DNA of 64,000 bases, from assembly GCA_963971305.1 (NCBI GenBank), contig OZ020303.1, positions 44,628,106-44,692,105 on the forward strand. The letters are read 5' to 3'. Shown here one piece after another: positions 48,821 through 60,735 of this stretch (positions are counted from its first letter, which is position 1; each line of letters opens with the position of its first letter). This stretch comes from Arcuatula senhousia (Eukaryota; Mollusca; Bivalvia; Mytilida; Mytilidae). The translations under genes were made by a program, and so were the position numbers. The notes under the pieces were generated by a model, which had not been told where the DNA came from, searched no databases, and saw only the letters and a list, made by a program, of their open reading frames with translations.

Positions 48821-51800
48821 AATTAACTTTTGTCCAACTTTAAAATCATCAGCCAACTTTTACATTGATGAAGAATAGATACTTTGTACGCATGCGTCAT
48901 CTCACATCAGCAGCCATTTGTTGATGCCAAATGGGGAATATCGGAATGAGATCTGACAACTTGCATTTAACTTTAAAAACAGGTATTCATAGAAATATAG
49001 GCCATATTGCTTCGATAATTGTTCATCAACGCAGAAAATGATTGAGAACTGAAATATGGATGAATTTAGGAAGCCATACATTGACGCTAAGAGCAGAAGA
49101 CGCAGAAACGTTATAATTAGACAGGTGTTGGATTACCGAAATACGCATCAATGTGCTATTGTTGTTATCTCAGATTTAATACCCGGTTATTGCATTTTTC
49201 TGCATTGTTTGGCTCGGTACAGGGCGACCTTTGTAGAAGAAAAAGGCTGGATGTTATAAATATATCTTCTGCCTTAGGCCAGGGTGAAACCTCATTAAAC
49301 ACTATGTGATAGCGGCTATCTTGATATCAATCTAATTTATTGGTCAATTTGTATATCTTATTACGGCTGATGTTAATTTAGCAAATGATAATAATTAATC
49401 ACACATGGCTAAGTAAACAAACCCGTGGAGACAAACAAGGAGTCGGCATTCTATTATGTCAACATCAAATGTTTTCATGATTATTGATATTAGATTAAAT
49501 CACGGATATGCAAATGTTGATCCAATCTTAGTTTCAGATCCAATGCACTAGCTGCTCTTGAATTTGTGAAACAACAAGTCCTTATCTTTCATGTTTTTTA
49601 GACGAATAAAACTAAACCATAGAAATAGTTTAACATCTGGAAATAGCAGATTTTTACCCGCAGAATGATAGAATTTTATTGATAATAAAATAGTCATGAA
49701 CATAGAATCAAATCATAGTACCAATATGATTTTTCAAAGGGACTTGTAATCAATGTGCTTGTAACAAGTCTTAATTTTTAGAACCTGTGTGTATTTTATG
49801 CATTTTTTACTCGCCTGCACGTGCCTGGCTTAAATGATGCAAATTTATACATGAAAAAAAATCTAATGTGCTGCCTTCACGAATATTATGTGTTATTATC
49901 TAATGATGAAATCAGCGGAATGACTTTTACATGCATGAGATCTGGAGCGACCATCTGTTTCTTTGTGATTTGTTTCCAAACCACTGTCACTTTCTATCAA
50001 TCACAATTACCGACATCTCTCTGTATCATTATTAAGTATCATTATTTGGATGCATTTTTTTCTGACTTTGACCTCATCATCGTGTCAGTATACAGTCCGA
50101 AAACCGGTGGTATTTAAACAATAGAATGTGAGCTCTTCATCGGAAAAGATAGGAAAGTCAATTCGAATGTTTATCCTGGTTGTCAAGTGAATCAAAAGTT
50201 CTTTTTAGTACAAAATTTCTTCCAATTTTAAGTTATGCTGATAAAATAAACTTTTTTTAATTAAAAAGATTTTTTAAAAGTAACAGATTGCATTTTAATG
50301 CATGTTATAATGTGGATATTTATGAAATGCATACGGTGCAAACTGAAATGGATCGCACAACTTTAACTTTTATATAAAAAATTGAAAAAAATCACACTAT
50401 TTGTTTAAATGTATATCTTCCCATCTGCAAATTTTCAGACATGTACTGCAAGAGGTAAAGCCAAAATAAAATTAAGAAAAAGACCTATTTTTCTAGTCCG
50501 TCTTGACAACCTTCTTTTTAAAAGTACACGATTTACCTGTTGAATTCGATTATGTCATACAACATGTTTACCTTTTTGACCGGTATTCGTACATTGGGAT
50601 CAACAGTATGTGAATTTGCATTGTATTGGAGTAAATGTCCAATTCAATATTCAGTCATCCGTTTTAAAAATAGGAATGCCTCCAATCTATCATGTTTATA
50701 ATTTATTAAAGATAGAACTTGGTTGTGTCCCTTGAAAGTTTTTCATAGTTACACATTGAATTCAAATGGATCGTTATATGATAACAGTAAAATATAATTA
50801 TCAAACTAATATGTGTCGAAAGAAAAGGTAATAACCTAACATTCCAACAAGTTTCGAAAATGTACTGCAGGTATTACGCCTTGTGTGATTTTTTAAAGGT
50901 TGAGTTGACATTTTAATTTTTTCCAGCGGCCAATAAGTTTCACTCGATTTGTTAAAATATGCACTTTTGTTGACCTTATAAACAACTGTTTACGCAACAG
51001 AAAAGATTCGTTAATAACATAACATGTCCAACGTATATGATAGTAGTCAAATCCATGCGTAATAAATGAAAATTGAAGATTGATTATATGCCGTCACCAT
51101 CGTTGTTGTCATCGTTAAAAATTTAAAAACACATTAGCTGTTTTCTGCAGGGGAGATAATTGAATACCACTAGATATAAGACTGTATATATCTTCCACGA
51201 CCTAATAAACTTTGAAACATGCTTTTACCCAATTTTAAATAATTATAGTATTTATAGCTAATATTTCATATTTAGACGATATTAAGAAATAAGCATATAT
51301 AATTGTGATTTGCATAAAATATATATCTTTTTTTCCTGGTATCTGAAAGCAATAGCACAATATTTTTTTTAAAAGAACGAACAAATTAAGTTTTTAATGC
51401 AGTTTTCCCATGTGTTTTAAAAGCTAAATCAAGACAATACATATGGCCAAATGAAGCTGCTTAGACTTAAAAAAATCCCGAGTTTAGTTAGTGTTGAAGG
51501 TCATAAATATATTTTGCTAAAAATAATAGTATTTCGTCCAATTACCGTTTCATTTGAAGAGAAACACTTGGTATCCGAAAGCAATCAACCAGGGGAGCCT
51601 ATGTAATTATACTATTTAGTTACAAAACTGGTTGACAATTTAATATTAAATAGAGGGGGTATTAAACTGGCAAAACACAATTTATCTTTATTAGCTATAA
51701 TTGTCGGCATTTTGACAATTTCATAGCTATTTACTGGAAAAACTATCAAAAATTTACAGCATTTGAAGATTGATTGTGACAAGCTTTTAAGGCAATTCGA

Positions 51801-53160
51801 TACTGGACAAAAAATAGTTCAGATGCTTTTACCCAAGGAAGAAATAAACCAGAATAGATGAGCATCAGACGAAATTCACAATGACATCTTAATTTAAAAC
51901 CAAATAACAAATTAGCAAGTACTTGACTGGCACACGAAACGGAAACAAAAGGACAATTCGTTATGATAATCGGACGAGTGGAGTCGGAAAACATGTCAGC
52001 TAAAATGCATGGCTTTGTGGTATCTTGTTTCATATGGTCTTCGAATTCCTCCGAAGAATCATGCGAATCATTTCGTTTTTATGCATGGAAATGACATAAG
52101 GCATAACTTTGGGAAAATCAAAAATCAAGGTTTAAGACTAGCGGTGCATCATTGCACAATGCATTCGTGCTCTACAAATCAAGTAAATAAACTGATATAT
52201 GCATGCATCTTTTATTTTTTTTCATAACTGGCAGAAAAGATCGCAAGTCCTGGCTGTTTAGTCCAACATTCATGTGTCAATGGTATGATAGATTGCAGTC
52301 GTATGTAACCAAAGGAAGGGTATCTTCTCCGCTTGGGAATTCAGTGGAATATTTACCGTACTTTAGAAATGAAAAGTGACCAAACCGGATCACCTGCATG
52401 GTCAGTTTAAGAGTGACCACGCTTTGTTTGGATCTGCTACTGATCGTAGCAATTACAACCTGTTCCGATGCAGATTTCATATTTGCATTGTAACGGAAAA
52501 ATACAATTTGTCATTTGGCCTATAAATTGCTTCAAGCACGGAATCTCGCGAATGGTCAGTGATTGTTTTCCGGTAAATGTCATAGAAAGGACAGTGAACA
52601 TCATGTGTCTGAAACATCTGAGGCATTCTAATGAGAAAACAGATCAAATTTGACATCAAGCTGAGTTTTTGCAATATACTGTTTCCAAAAGAGGTCTCCG
52701 GGGTTCAACATATAAAATGCTGCCATGCAAACTTAAGTGCATGCATAGCTCTATTCATAAGGTAATTAATATGCCTCTTATTATTCTGAACACTTTCATC
52801 AATGACATTCTATTTGAATAATAAAAGAAAACATGATGACCAACAGTATTTCAAGTGTTTCTCCATATGTTCTTGCAAAAAATTATTCAAACAAAATGTT
52901 TCCACTTTTATTCCTTCTTAATTGTGATAATCAAATAACTTAAATTTTCGATAATCAGTTATTCGTAATAGGTCGACGAAAAGAAGGGGCACTCAGGAGA
53001 TAGGTAGATTAAAAAAAAAAATTAGGTGGGGGGATTTTGATATTACGACAATCTCCCATTTAAATTAGAGAACTGAAGAAACAAGAAAATGTCGAAAGGA
53101 CATGATGCCCTACATTTCAACATTAAAAAATCAACCTGAAATTAAAACTAAATTTGGGCA
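48821..53160. other. Upstream intergenic region
   Basis: Low-complexity AT-rich sequence with no recognisable gene. Overlapping short frames near 49821-50117 and 51746-52674 occur on both strands without domains. One divergent frame at 49056 is listed separately. Confidence 0.5.
49056..49259 (+). CDS. Hypothetical divergent frame, unrecognised
   Basis: A 67-codon frame starting about 300 bp upstream of the phosphatase start codon, on the opposite strand. It opens MDEFRKPYIDAKSRRRRNVI with a strongly basic cluster and has a possible donor (AGACAG|GTGTTG) at 49122, so it could be the first exon of a divergent gene. I recognise no family and could not find a following exon. It may well be chance. 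Confidence 0.15.
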   Translation: MDEFRKPYIDAKSRRRRNVIIRQVLDYRNTHQCAIVVISDLIPGYCIFLHCLARYRATFVEEKGWML

Positions 53161-53171
53161 TAACGGATCCG

Positions 53172-53910
53172 AACACTATATACCCCTCTTTAATACTTTC
53201 CTAAAGGTGGGACCCGGGCATAAATATTTTGCAAAACATTCTTGCATGGTCTCTTTCCTTTTTTATGCCCCATCTACGAAAGTAAAGGGGCGTATAGTGT
53301 TCGAGTCTGTTCGTCCGTCCGTTTGTCCGTCCGTCCCAAATCACCATATTTCCAAATTCCCACTTACTGACAAATGCCACATCAATCATATTGATATGGT
53401 AGATTCACTTAGTGATGCTAAGCACAATGCATGCTTCGGATGCTGGATGTGACTTATATTTTCCGCATGAATGACCACTAACAGAAGAATGGTTAAAGTC
53501 TATTCCCACTAACTGACATGTGCCACATCAACTATATTGGTATGGTCAGTGCACCTAGTGATGCCAAGCACAATGTATGCTTCAGATGCTGGCTGAGACC
53601 TATATTTTCTGCATGAATGACCACTTATTGAAGAATGGTTAAAGTCTATTCCAACTAACTGACATGTGCCACATCAACTATATTGGTATGGTCAGTGCAC
53701 CTATTGCTGGCTGGGACCTATATTTTCCGTATCAATGACCACTTATAGAAGAATAGTTTAAGTCCATTCCTTCTTACTGACAAGTGCCATAGCAACCATA
53801 TTGGTATGATATGTGCACCTAGTGATGCCAAGCACAATGCATGCTTCAGATGCTGGATGTGACCTATGTTTTCTGCATGGATGACCACTTACAGAGATGT
53901 AAGTATAGTA
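53172..53910 (+). repeat. Tandem-core element, family D (146-bp core)
   Basis: A hairpin-like start (ATGCCCCATCTACGAAAGTAAAGGGGCGTA) is followed by TTCGTCCGTCCGTTTGTCCG. Core units mark TGACAAATGCCACATC at 53368, TGACATGTGCCACATC at 53514 and 53660, and TGACAAGTGCCATAGC at 53778, spaced 146, 146 and 118 bp; the third unit is shortened by 28 bp. CGAACACTATATACCCCT at 53171 also mirrors AGGGGCGTATAGTGTTCG at 53286. No clear 3' hairpin was found, so the element may be truncated. Confidence 0.75.
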
Positions 53911-54820
53911 TCATGAAACTTTATAAATCATTTAATCAACATAAAATTATACTTTTGGAACAACTTCATGGTTTAGTGATTGTGGTAAAAAATTAATGTT
54001 GCGAGATGGATCATTATGTCTTTTGGACATATTCTTGTTTAATTCAAAATTCTATTCCAAGTCACCTACTATATGCATTGCCAGTTGATAGGAATTTATC
54101 ATCATTTGAAAAATTGCATAAAATATGGATTTTGCAATTTATACTTCAAATACGTTTTTGATACATGTTACATTTCCAAGTTAAAACCTACATTAGTATG
54201 CATTGAAATGTTCTGACAAATGATATTCAACCTAATCTATTTATGATTTGAAGCTTGATAGCCTAATAGCTCAGAATAAAACAGGGCACTTCAGAAATTT
54301 ATTGCAATTAAGTAAGCAAATTGTTGACTCATATGTTAGATTCATTTTGGAGTTATAACAAAAACCTTTTAAATTTTCTATCTTAAAATTCATTGGGTCT
54401 AAATGAAGGGCTTTAATACAAATAGTTCGCAATTAAATGTTAAAGAGATGTTCTTAGATGTGAAATAATGTAGAGATCAAAAAGAAAAAATCCAGTTTCT
54501 TTCATATCATATTGTAATCACACGTTACAATTTTCCCTCTTCTAGCAAAGCTATATATACAGACCTTGATATGCTTTTAAAGTTGACACTTATCTATATG
54601 TATAAGGACAATCTAGCCAAGTGTTAGTTTTCTAAACATAAACATGTGGAAGATGAGCCGTAAGTAACCACTTGGCCTTAAATGTAAAACTGATACTTAT
54701 TAAATTTTATATTTATAACTTTCAATTTCTGCTAATATGTTATCATTAAACAAGTTAAGATGCCAAATTGATGCTTTGCAGACAAAACAAGGAATCTGTT
54801 ACCCACTGCTCAGCCAGTAT
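53911..54820. other. Intergenic, no features seen
   Basis: AT-rich sequence without credible frames or obvious repeats. Confidence 0.6.
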
Positions 54821-54829
54821 ACCCCCATA

Positions 54830-55110
54830 TCATCCTAAGTCGGTAAACTAGAAGTAGATATTTGACAGACCTAATTTATGTACTCACGATAAAGGACATC
54901 ATATTAAAGTTGTATACCAATTTTCAAGTCACTGTAATTTGTAGTTGGTAAGCAAACTGTTTCAAGCATTTTCAACAATTGGCCAGTTAAGTTGAAATTT
55001 GAATAAGTCAGTTAACAGGAAGAAAATATCCAACAGACTTAATTTCGGTACTCACTACAAAGGACCACATACTGAAGGAATATACCAAATTTCAAATTTT
55101 TGAAATGGCA
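54830..55110. repeat. Two diverged tandem units of about 180 bp
   Basis: GACAGACCTAATTTATGTACTCAC near 54863 and CAACAGACTTAATTTCGGTACTC near 55032 start two similar blocks, each continuing with AAAGGAC(A/C)(T/C)CATA and ATATACCAA-TTTTCAA-type sequence. They precede the first family A element. Confidence 0.55.
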
Positions 55111-55122
55111 GAATATTTTTTA

Positions 55123-56470
55123 AACAAGAGGCTTCCAGGAGCCTGAATCGCTCACCTGGTCTTGATGTTGACCCTATACTTTTGTAGAGCTAAATGAGCT
55201 TAACATTTAAGCAAGCAACAGCTTTTCTCTACCTGCCATAGTTTTTATTCTTTAGGCCAAAAACACCATTTTTCACCTATAAGGGGCCATAACCCCTATA
55301 AGGAGTCATCTGACAACTTCGACCCAATGGAGACTTTTGTAGAGCTAAATGAGCTGAACATTAAAGCAAGCAACAGCTAATCTTTATCTGCAATAGTTTT
55401 CATTCTGTAGGCCAAAAACATGAAAAATTGCTATTTTTCAGGGGCCGTAACCCCTATAAGGGGTCATCTGACAACTTCGACCCTATGGAGAATTTTGTAG
55501 AGCTAAATGAGCTGAACATTTAAGCAAGCAACAGCTAATCTCTATCTGCAATAGTTTTCATTCTGTAGGCCAAAAACATGAAAAATCGCTATTTTCAGGG
55601 GCCGTAACCCCTATAAGGGGTCATCTGACAACTTCGACCCTATGGAAAATTTTGTAGAGCTAAATGAGCTGAACATTTAAGCAAGCAACAGCTAATCTCT
55701 ATCTGCAATAGTTTTCATTCTGTAGGACAAAAACATGAAAAATCGTTATTTTTCAGGGACCGTAACCCCTATAAGGGGTCATCTGACAACTTCGACCCTA
55801 TGGAGAATTTTGTAGAGCTAAATGAGCTGAACATTTAAGTAAGCAACAGCTAATCTCTATGTGCAATAGTTTTCATTCTGAAGGCCAAAAACATGAAAAA
55901 TGGCTATTTTTCACCTTTAAGGGGCCGTAATCCCTGTAAGGGGTCATCTGACAACTTCGACCCTATAGAGACTTTTGTAGAGTTATATGAGCTGAACATT
56001 TAAGCAAGCAGCAGCTAATCTCTATCTGCAATAGTTTTCATTCTGTAGGCTAAAAACATGAAAAAATGCTATTTTTCACCTTCAAGGGGCCGTAACCCCT
56101 ATAAGGGGTCATCTGACAACTTTGACCAAATGGAGACTTTTGTAGAGCTTTTGATGCTGAATCAGCAGCGTGCCTCAGATTTCCTCTATCTCTTATAATT
56201 TTTGATTTATAAGCCAAAAACAGTAGTCTGACCCCCCTAGTCTATTTTTAGTAACGGCGGCCATGTTTTTTAACGGATCAAAAATCAAAACACAAGTTTG
56301 GTGCAGGACACCCTAAGAATCATTCATACCAAGTTTCATTAAATTCTGTTTGGTAGTTTCAGAGGAGAAGATTTTTGAAAAATTGTTAACAGACGACGAC
56401 GACGACGACGACGACGGACGCCAAGTGATGGTAATAGCTCACCTGGACCTTCGGTCCAGGTGAGCTAAAA
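55123..56470 (+). mobile_element. Tandem-core element, family A, copy A1 (complete)
   Basis: Starts AACAAGAGGCTTCCAGGAGC, containing the small palindrome AGGCTTCC/GGAGCCT, then GAATCGCTCACCTGGTC. About six core units follow; TCATCTGAC recurs at 55306, 55464, 55621, 55779, 55944 and 56109, that is every 157-165 bp. A unique 3' part, a GAC microsatellite (56393-56415) and the perfect 14-bp-stem hairpin AGCTCACCTGGACC-TTC-GGTCCAGGTGAGCT (56436-56466) close the element. The layout resembles the bivalve pearl-type or Helentron-associated elements as I remember them. Confidence 0.88.
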
Positions 56471-56785
56471 ATGGATTAAAAAATAATGAAATTTGCCAAC
56501 CATATAATTTCATGAAAATCTACAAATTATTTTATTATGGCCATTCAGAGGTGATCCGAAATAACTAGAACAATTTCTGTCCTATTGATACAAAATCTAA
56601 TTAAGTACAATCAAACAGGAGGTGGATGTCTGATAAAAATCAAGACAGCTTTTAAAGAAACCTGAAAATGGTTATAAGTTGTTCCACATTTATTTTACTA
56701 GGTAATTATTACAACCATAGTAACCAATTGGTCCACTAAAATTCTCTTGATAAAATTTAATTTCTTTTAGTACATTTGTACTTTA
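56471..56785. other. Spacer between family A copies
   Basis: Unique-looking AT-rich sequence of 315 bp; nothing seen. Confidence 0.6.
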
Positions 56786-59756
56786 AACAAGAGGCTTCCA
56801 AGAGCCTGAATCGCTCACCTGGTCTTAATGTCGACCATATGAAGACTTTTGTATAGCTAAATGTTTAAGCAAGAAAAAGCTTTTTTCTATCTGCAATAGT
56901 TTTCATTCTATAAACAAACAAGAGGCTCCCAGGAGCCTGAATCGCTCACCTGGTCTTGATGTTGACCCTATACTTTTGTAGAGTTAAATGAGCTGAACAT
57001 TTAAGCAAGCAACAGCTAATCTCTATCTGCAATAGTTTTCATTTTGTAGGACAAAAACATGAAAAATCGCTATTTTTCAGGGGCATTAATCCCTATAAGA
57101 GGTCATCTGACAACTTCGACCCTATGGAGAATTTTGTAAAGCTAAATGAGCTGAACATTTTAGCAAGCAACAGCTAATCTCTATCTGCAATAGTTTTCAT
57201 TCTGTAGGCCAAAAACATGAAAAATCACTATTTTTCAGGGGCTGTAACCCCTGTAAGGGGTTGTCTGACAACTTCGACCCTATGGAGATTTTTTTAGAGT
57301 TAAATGAGCTGAACATTTAAGCAAGCAACAGCTAATCTCTATCTGCAATAGTTTTTATTCTGTAGGCCAAAAACATGAAAAATCGCTATTTTACAGGGGC
57401 CGTAACCCCTATAAGGGGTCATCTGACAACTTCTACCCTATGGAAAATTTTGTAGAGCTAAATGAGCTGAACATTTAACCAAGCAACAGCTAATCTCTAT
57501 CTGCAATAGTTTTCATTTTGTAGGACAAAAACATGAAAAATCGCTATTTTACAGAGGCCGTAACCCCTATAAGGGGTCATCTGACAACTTCGACCCTATG
57601 GAAAATTTTGTAGAGTTAAATGAGCTGAACATTTAAGCAAGCAACAGCTAATCTCTATCTGCAATAGTTTTCATTTTGTAGGACAAAAACATGAAAAATC
57701 GCTATTTTTCAGGGGCCGTAATCCCTATAAGGGGTCATCTGACAACTTCGACCCTATGGAGAATTTTGTAAAGCTAAATGAGCTGAACATTTAAGCAAGC
57801 AACAGCTAATCTCTATCTGCAATAGTTTTCATTCTGTAGGCCAAAAACATGAAAAATCGCTATTTTTCAGGGGCCGTAACCCCTATAAGGGGTCATCTGA
57901 CAACTTCGACCCTATGGAAAATTTTGTAGAGCTAAATGAGCTGAACATTTAAGCAAGCAACAGCTAATCTCTATCTGCAATAGTTTTCATTCTGTAGGCC
58001 AAAAACATGAAAAATGGCTATTTTTCACCTTTAAGGGGCCGTAACCCCTATAAGGGGTGATCTGACAACTTCGACCCTATGGAGACTTTTGTAGAGTTAA
58101 ATGAGCTGAACATTTAAGCAAGCAACAGCTAATCTCTATCTGCAATAGTTTTCATTCTGTAGGCCAAAAACATGAAAAAATGCTATTTTTCACCTTCAAG
58201 GGGCCGTAACCCCTATAAGGGGTCATCTGACAACTTTGACCAAATGGAGACTTTTGTAGAGCTTTTGATGCTGAATCAGTAGCGTGGCCTCAGATTTCCT
58301 CTATCTCTTATACTTTTTGATTTATAAGCCAAAAACAGTAGTCTGACCCCCCTAGTCTATTTTTAGTAACGGCGGCCATGTTTTTTAACGGATCAAAAAT
58401 CAAAACACAAGTTTGGTGCAGGACACCCTAAGGATCATTCATACCAAGTTTCATTAAATTCTGTTTGGTAGTTTCAGAGGAGAAGATTTTTGAAAAATTG
58501 TTAACAGACGACGACGACAGACGACGACAGACGACGACAGATGACGACGACGACGACGGACGCCAAGTGATGGTAATAGCTCACATGGACCCAGGTGAGC
58601 TAAAAACACATTTTCACCTTTAAAGGACCATAACACCTTTAAGGGATCATCTGCCAACTTTGACCCTATGGGGACTTTTGTAGAGTTTAATGAACTGAAT
58701 GTTTAAGCAAGCAACAGCTTTTCTCTTTCAGCAATAGTTTCACAAACATGCAAAATGTTATTTTAAGGGCCGTAACCCCTATTAGGGGTCATCTGACAAC
58801 TTTGACTCTATGGAGACTTTTTAAGAGCTTAATGAACTGAACATTAAAGCAAGCAGCCTCTTTTCTTTATCTGCTATAGTTTTCATCCTATAAGCCAAAA
58901 ACATTAAACATGTTAATTTAGGGGCTGTAATCCCTATAAGGGGTCATCAGACAACTTTGACCCTATGAATGCTTTAGTAGAGCTAAATGAGCTGAACATT
59001 TACACAAGCAACGGCTGTTATCTATCTGCAATAGTTTTCATTCTATATATATAGGCCAAAAACACTATTTTTCGCTTTTCGCTTTTAAGGGGCTGTAACC
59101 CTTATAAGGGGTCATCTGACAACTCCTACCCTGTGAAGACAGTTGTAGAGCTAAATCAGCTGAACAATTATGCAAGCAACAGTTTTTCTCTATGTACAAA
59201 AGTTTCATTCTATTAGCCAAAAACACTATTTTTCACCTTTAAGTAACCCCTATAAGGGGTCATTTGACAACATGGACTCTATGGAGACTTTTGTAGAGCT
59301 AAATGAGCTAAACATTTAAGCAAGCAACAGCTTTTCTGTATCTGCAATAGTTTTCATACTGTAGGGCAAAAACATGAAAAAATGCTATTTTTCACATTTA
59401 AGGGGCCGTAACCCCTATAAGGGGTCATCTGACAACTTCGACCAAATGGAGACTTTTGTAGAACTTTTGATCATGAAGCAGCAGCGTGCCATCGGATTTC
59501 ATCCATCTCTTATACTTTTTGAATTACAAGCCTAAAACAGCAGTCTGACCCCCTGGTCTATTTTTAGCCACGGCGGACATGTTTTTTGACGAATCAAAAA
59601 TTGAAACACAACTTTAGTGCAGGACACCCTAACGATCAATCATACCAAGTTTTATTGAATTCTGTTCAGTAGTTTCAGAGGAGAAGATTTTTGAAAAATT
59701 GTTAAGAGACGAGACAGATGACGACAACGGACGCCAAGTTAGGCAATAGCTCACCT
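56786..59756 (+). mobile_element. Family A copy A2, split by nested copy A3
   Basis: The 5' piece 56786-56916 opens AACAAGAGGCTTCCAAGAGC and runs into its first core unit. It stops in ...TTTTCATTCTATAA, where copy A3 begins, and resumes after A3 at 58606 with ACACATTTTCACCTTTAAAGG, the sequence expected next in the unit. It ends near 59756 with GCCAAGTTAGGCAATAGCTCACCTG and lacks the second hairpin arm. Its core units are more diverged than those of A3, consistent with greater age. Confidence 0.82.
56917..58605 (+). mobile_element. Family A copy A3, nested inside A2
   Basis: A full-length copy: AACAAGAGGCTCCCAGGAGC start, about eight core units near 157-160 bp each and highly alike, a 3' unique part with CGGCGGCCATG, GAC microsatellite runs (58505-58560) and an end hairpin with one mismatch and a shortened loop (AGCTCACATGG/CCAGGTGAGCT, 58578-58601). 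It interrupts A2 at a core unit. Confidence 0.86.
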
Positions 59757-59860
59757 GTTCCTGTATTTATGTTTTGTATCTTTTGTTATGTTCATTGTAT
59801 GAACATGGCTTGACCCTAATGAGTGTAATTTTGCAATAAAGATTATTATAAACCATGCAG
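59757..59860 (+). repeat. Possible retroposon 3' tail
   Basis: TGTAATTTTGCAATAAAGATTATTATAAA with an AATAAA signal directly follows the end of A2. It resembles the 3' tails of LINE-type retroposons ending in short AT repeats. Only the tail is present and no frame is linked to it. Confidence 0.35.
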
Positions 59861-60139
59861 TGTGTTAATCAGTGATTTTCAATATGTTAATATATTCTAA
59901 GAACTTTCAAAAGGAACGAACCCCTTTGGATCTGCCTATGTTTCAGTGTACATCTTGTACTTTAAAGGGGTGAAAAAGGCAGTAAAATGGATAGTTTTCA
60001 TATTGGTACATTTTTTTTTTAAGTTACCATTTTCCAGTAAAAAACAATATGCTTGAAGAAAAAAAAATTATAATTGTTACTATAGAATTATGGCCTTCTA
60101 TGAGAGTTGCATGTCACATGCATGCATAAAAATGTTTTG

Positions 60140-60735
60140 TTAATGAGTTAGCTGCATAAAATCGCTTTACACCACACAGTTGAATAGGATAAAGCTACAT
60201 CCCAAATATCAAGAGGCTGTACAGTAGCATGTAGTTGTGAAAAAATGTCCATTATATATTAAGTTTTAAGCTTTTGTTGAAAAGGAAGCAGATGAGTAAC
60301 AAGCAAAATACCTCTTGACACCCTATGATAGCATAAGATTAAGCAACACACCAAATATCAGATAGCTGTTACATGCAGTTGCCCTAAAAACTGTGACAGA
60401 AAGTTTGTAATCAAGTATAACTTGAAAAATAGGAAGTAGATGAGTTACAGATAAAAAATTGTTTTACACAATAAAGTACTATCATTTGAATCTACATATA
60501 AAATATCAAGAGGCTGTGGCATGCATTTGCATAAAACAGTGGCACAATTTTGTATATATATGTCCATTTTATATAAAATCTTAAGTATTCCTTAAACAGG
60601 AAGTAGATGAGTAAGGGGAGTGAAATCATTCTACACCATCTGATACTATAGGGCAGAGCTGCATGACAAATATCAACAACTTGTGGCATGTAGCTTCCTG
60701 GAAAAGTGACCAAGATTTTTTTTTACACCTGACAC
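60140..60735. repeat. Four diverged tandem units of about 150 bp
   Basis: AAATATCAAGAGGCTGT-like phrases occur at 60204, 60353, 60501 and 60668, each followed by GCATG(C/T)AG(T/C)T and later by GGAAG(C/T)AGATGAGTAA. Spacings are 149, 148 and 167 bp. Units are unrelated in sequence to family A. Confidence 0.72.

Noticed and set aside
51746..52674. Cluster of 61-95-codon frames on both strands
   Set aside because: They overlap each other, lack domains and show no consistent codon bias.
53102..53452. 116-codon plus-strand frame
   Set aside because: It runs through the start hairpin and pyrimidine tract of the family D repeat.
58454..58657. 67-codon minus-strand frame with an arginine run
   Set aside because: It is a translation of the GAC microsatellite in copy A3.
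55123..59756. CRISPR-like regular repeats
   Set aside because: Units of about 160 bp repeat without short palindromic direct repeats and unique spacers; the genome is clearly eukaryotic.
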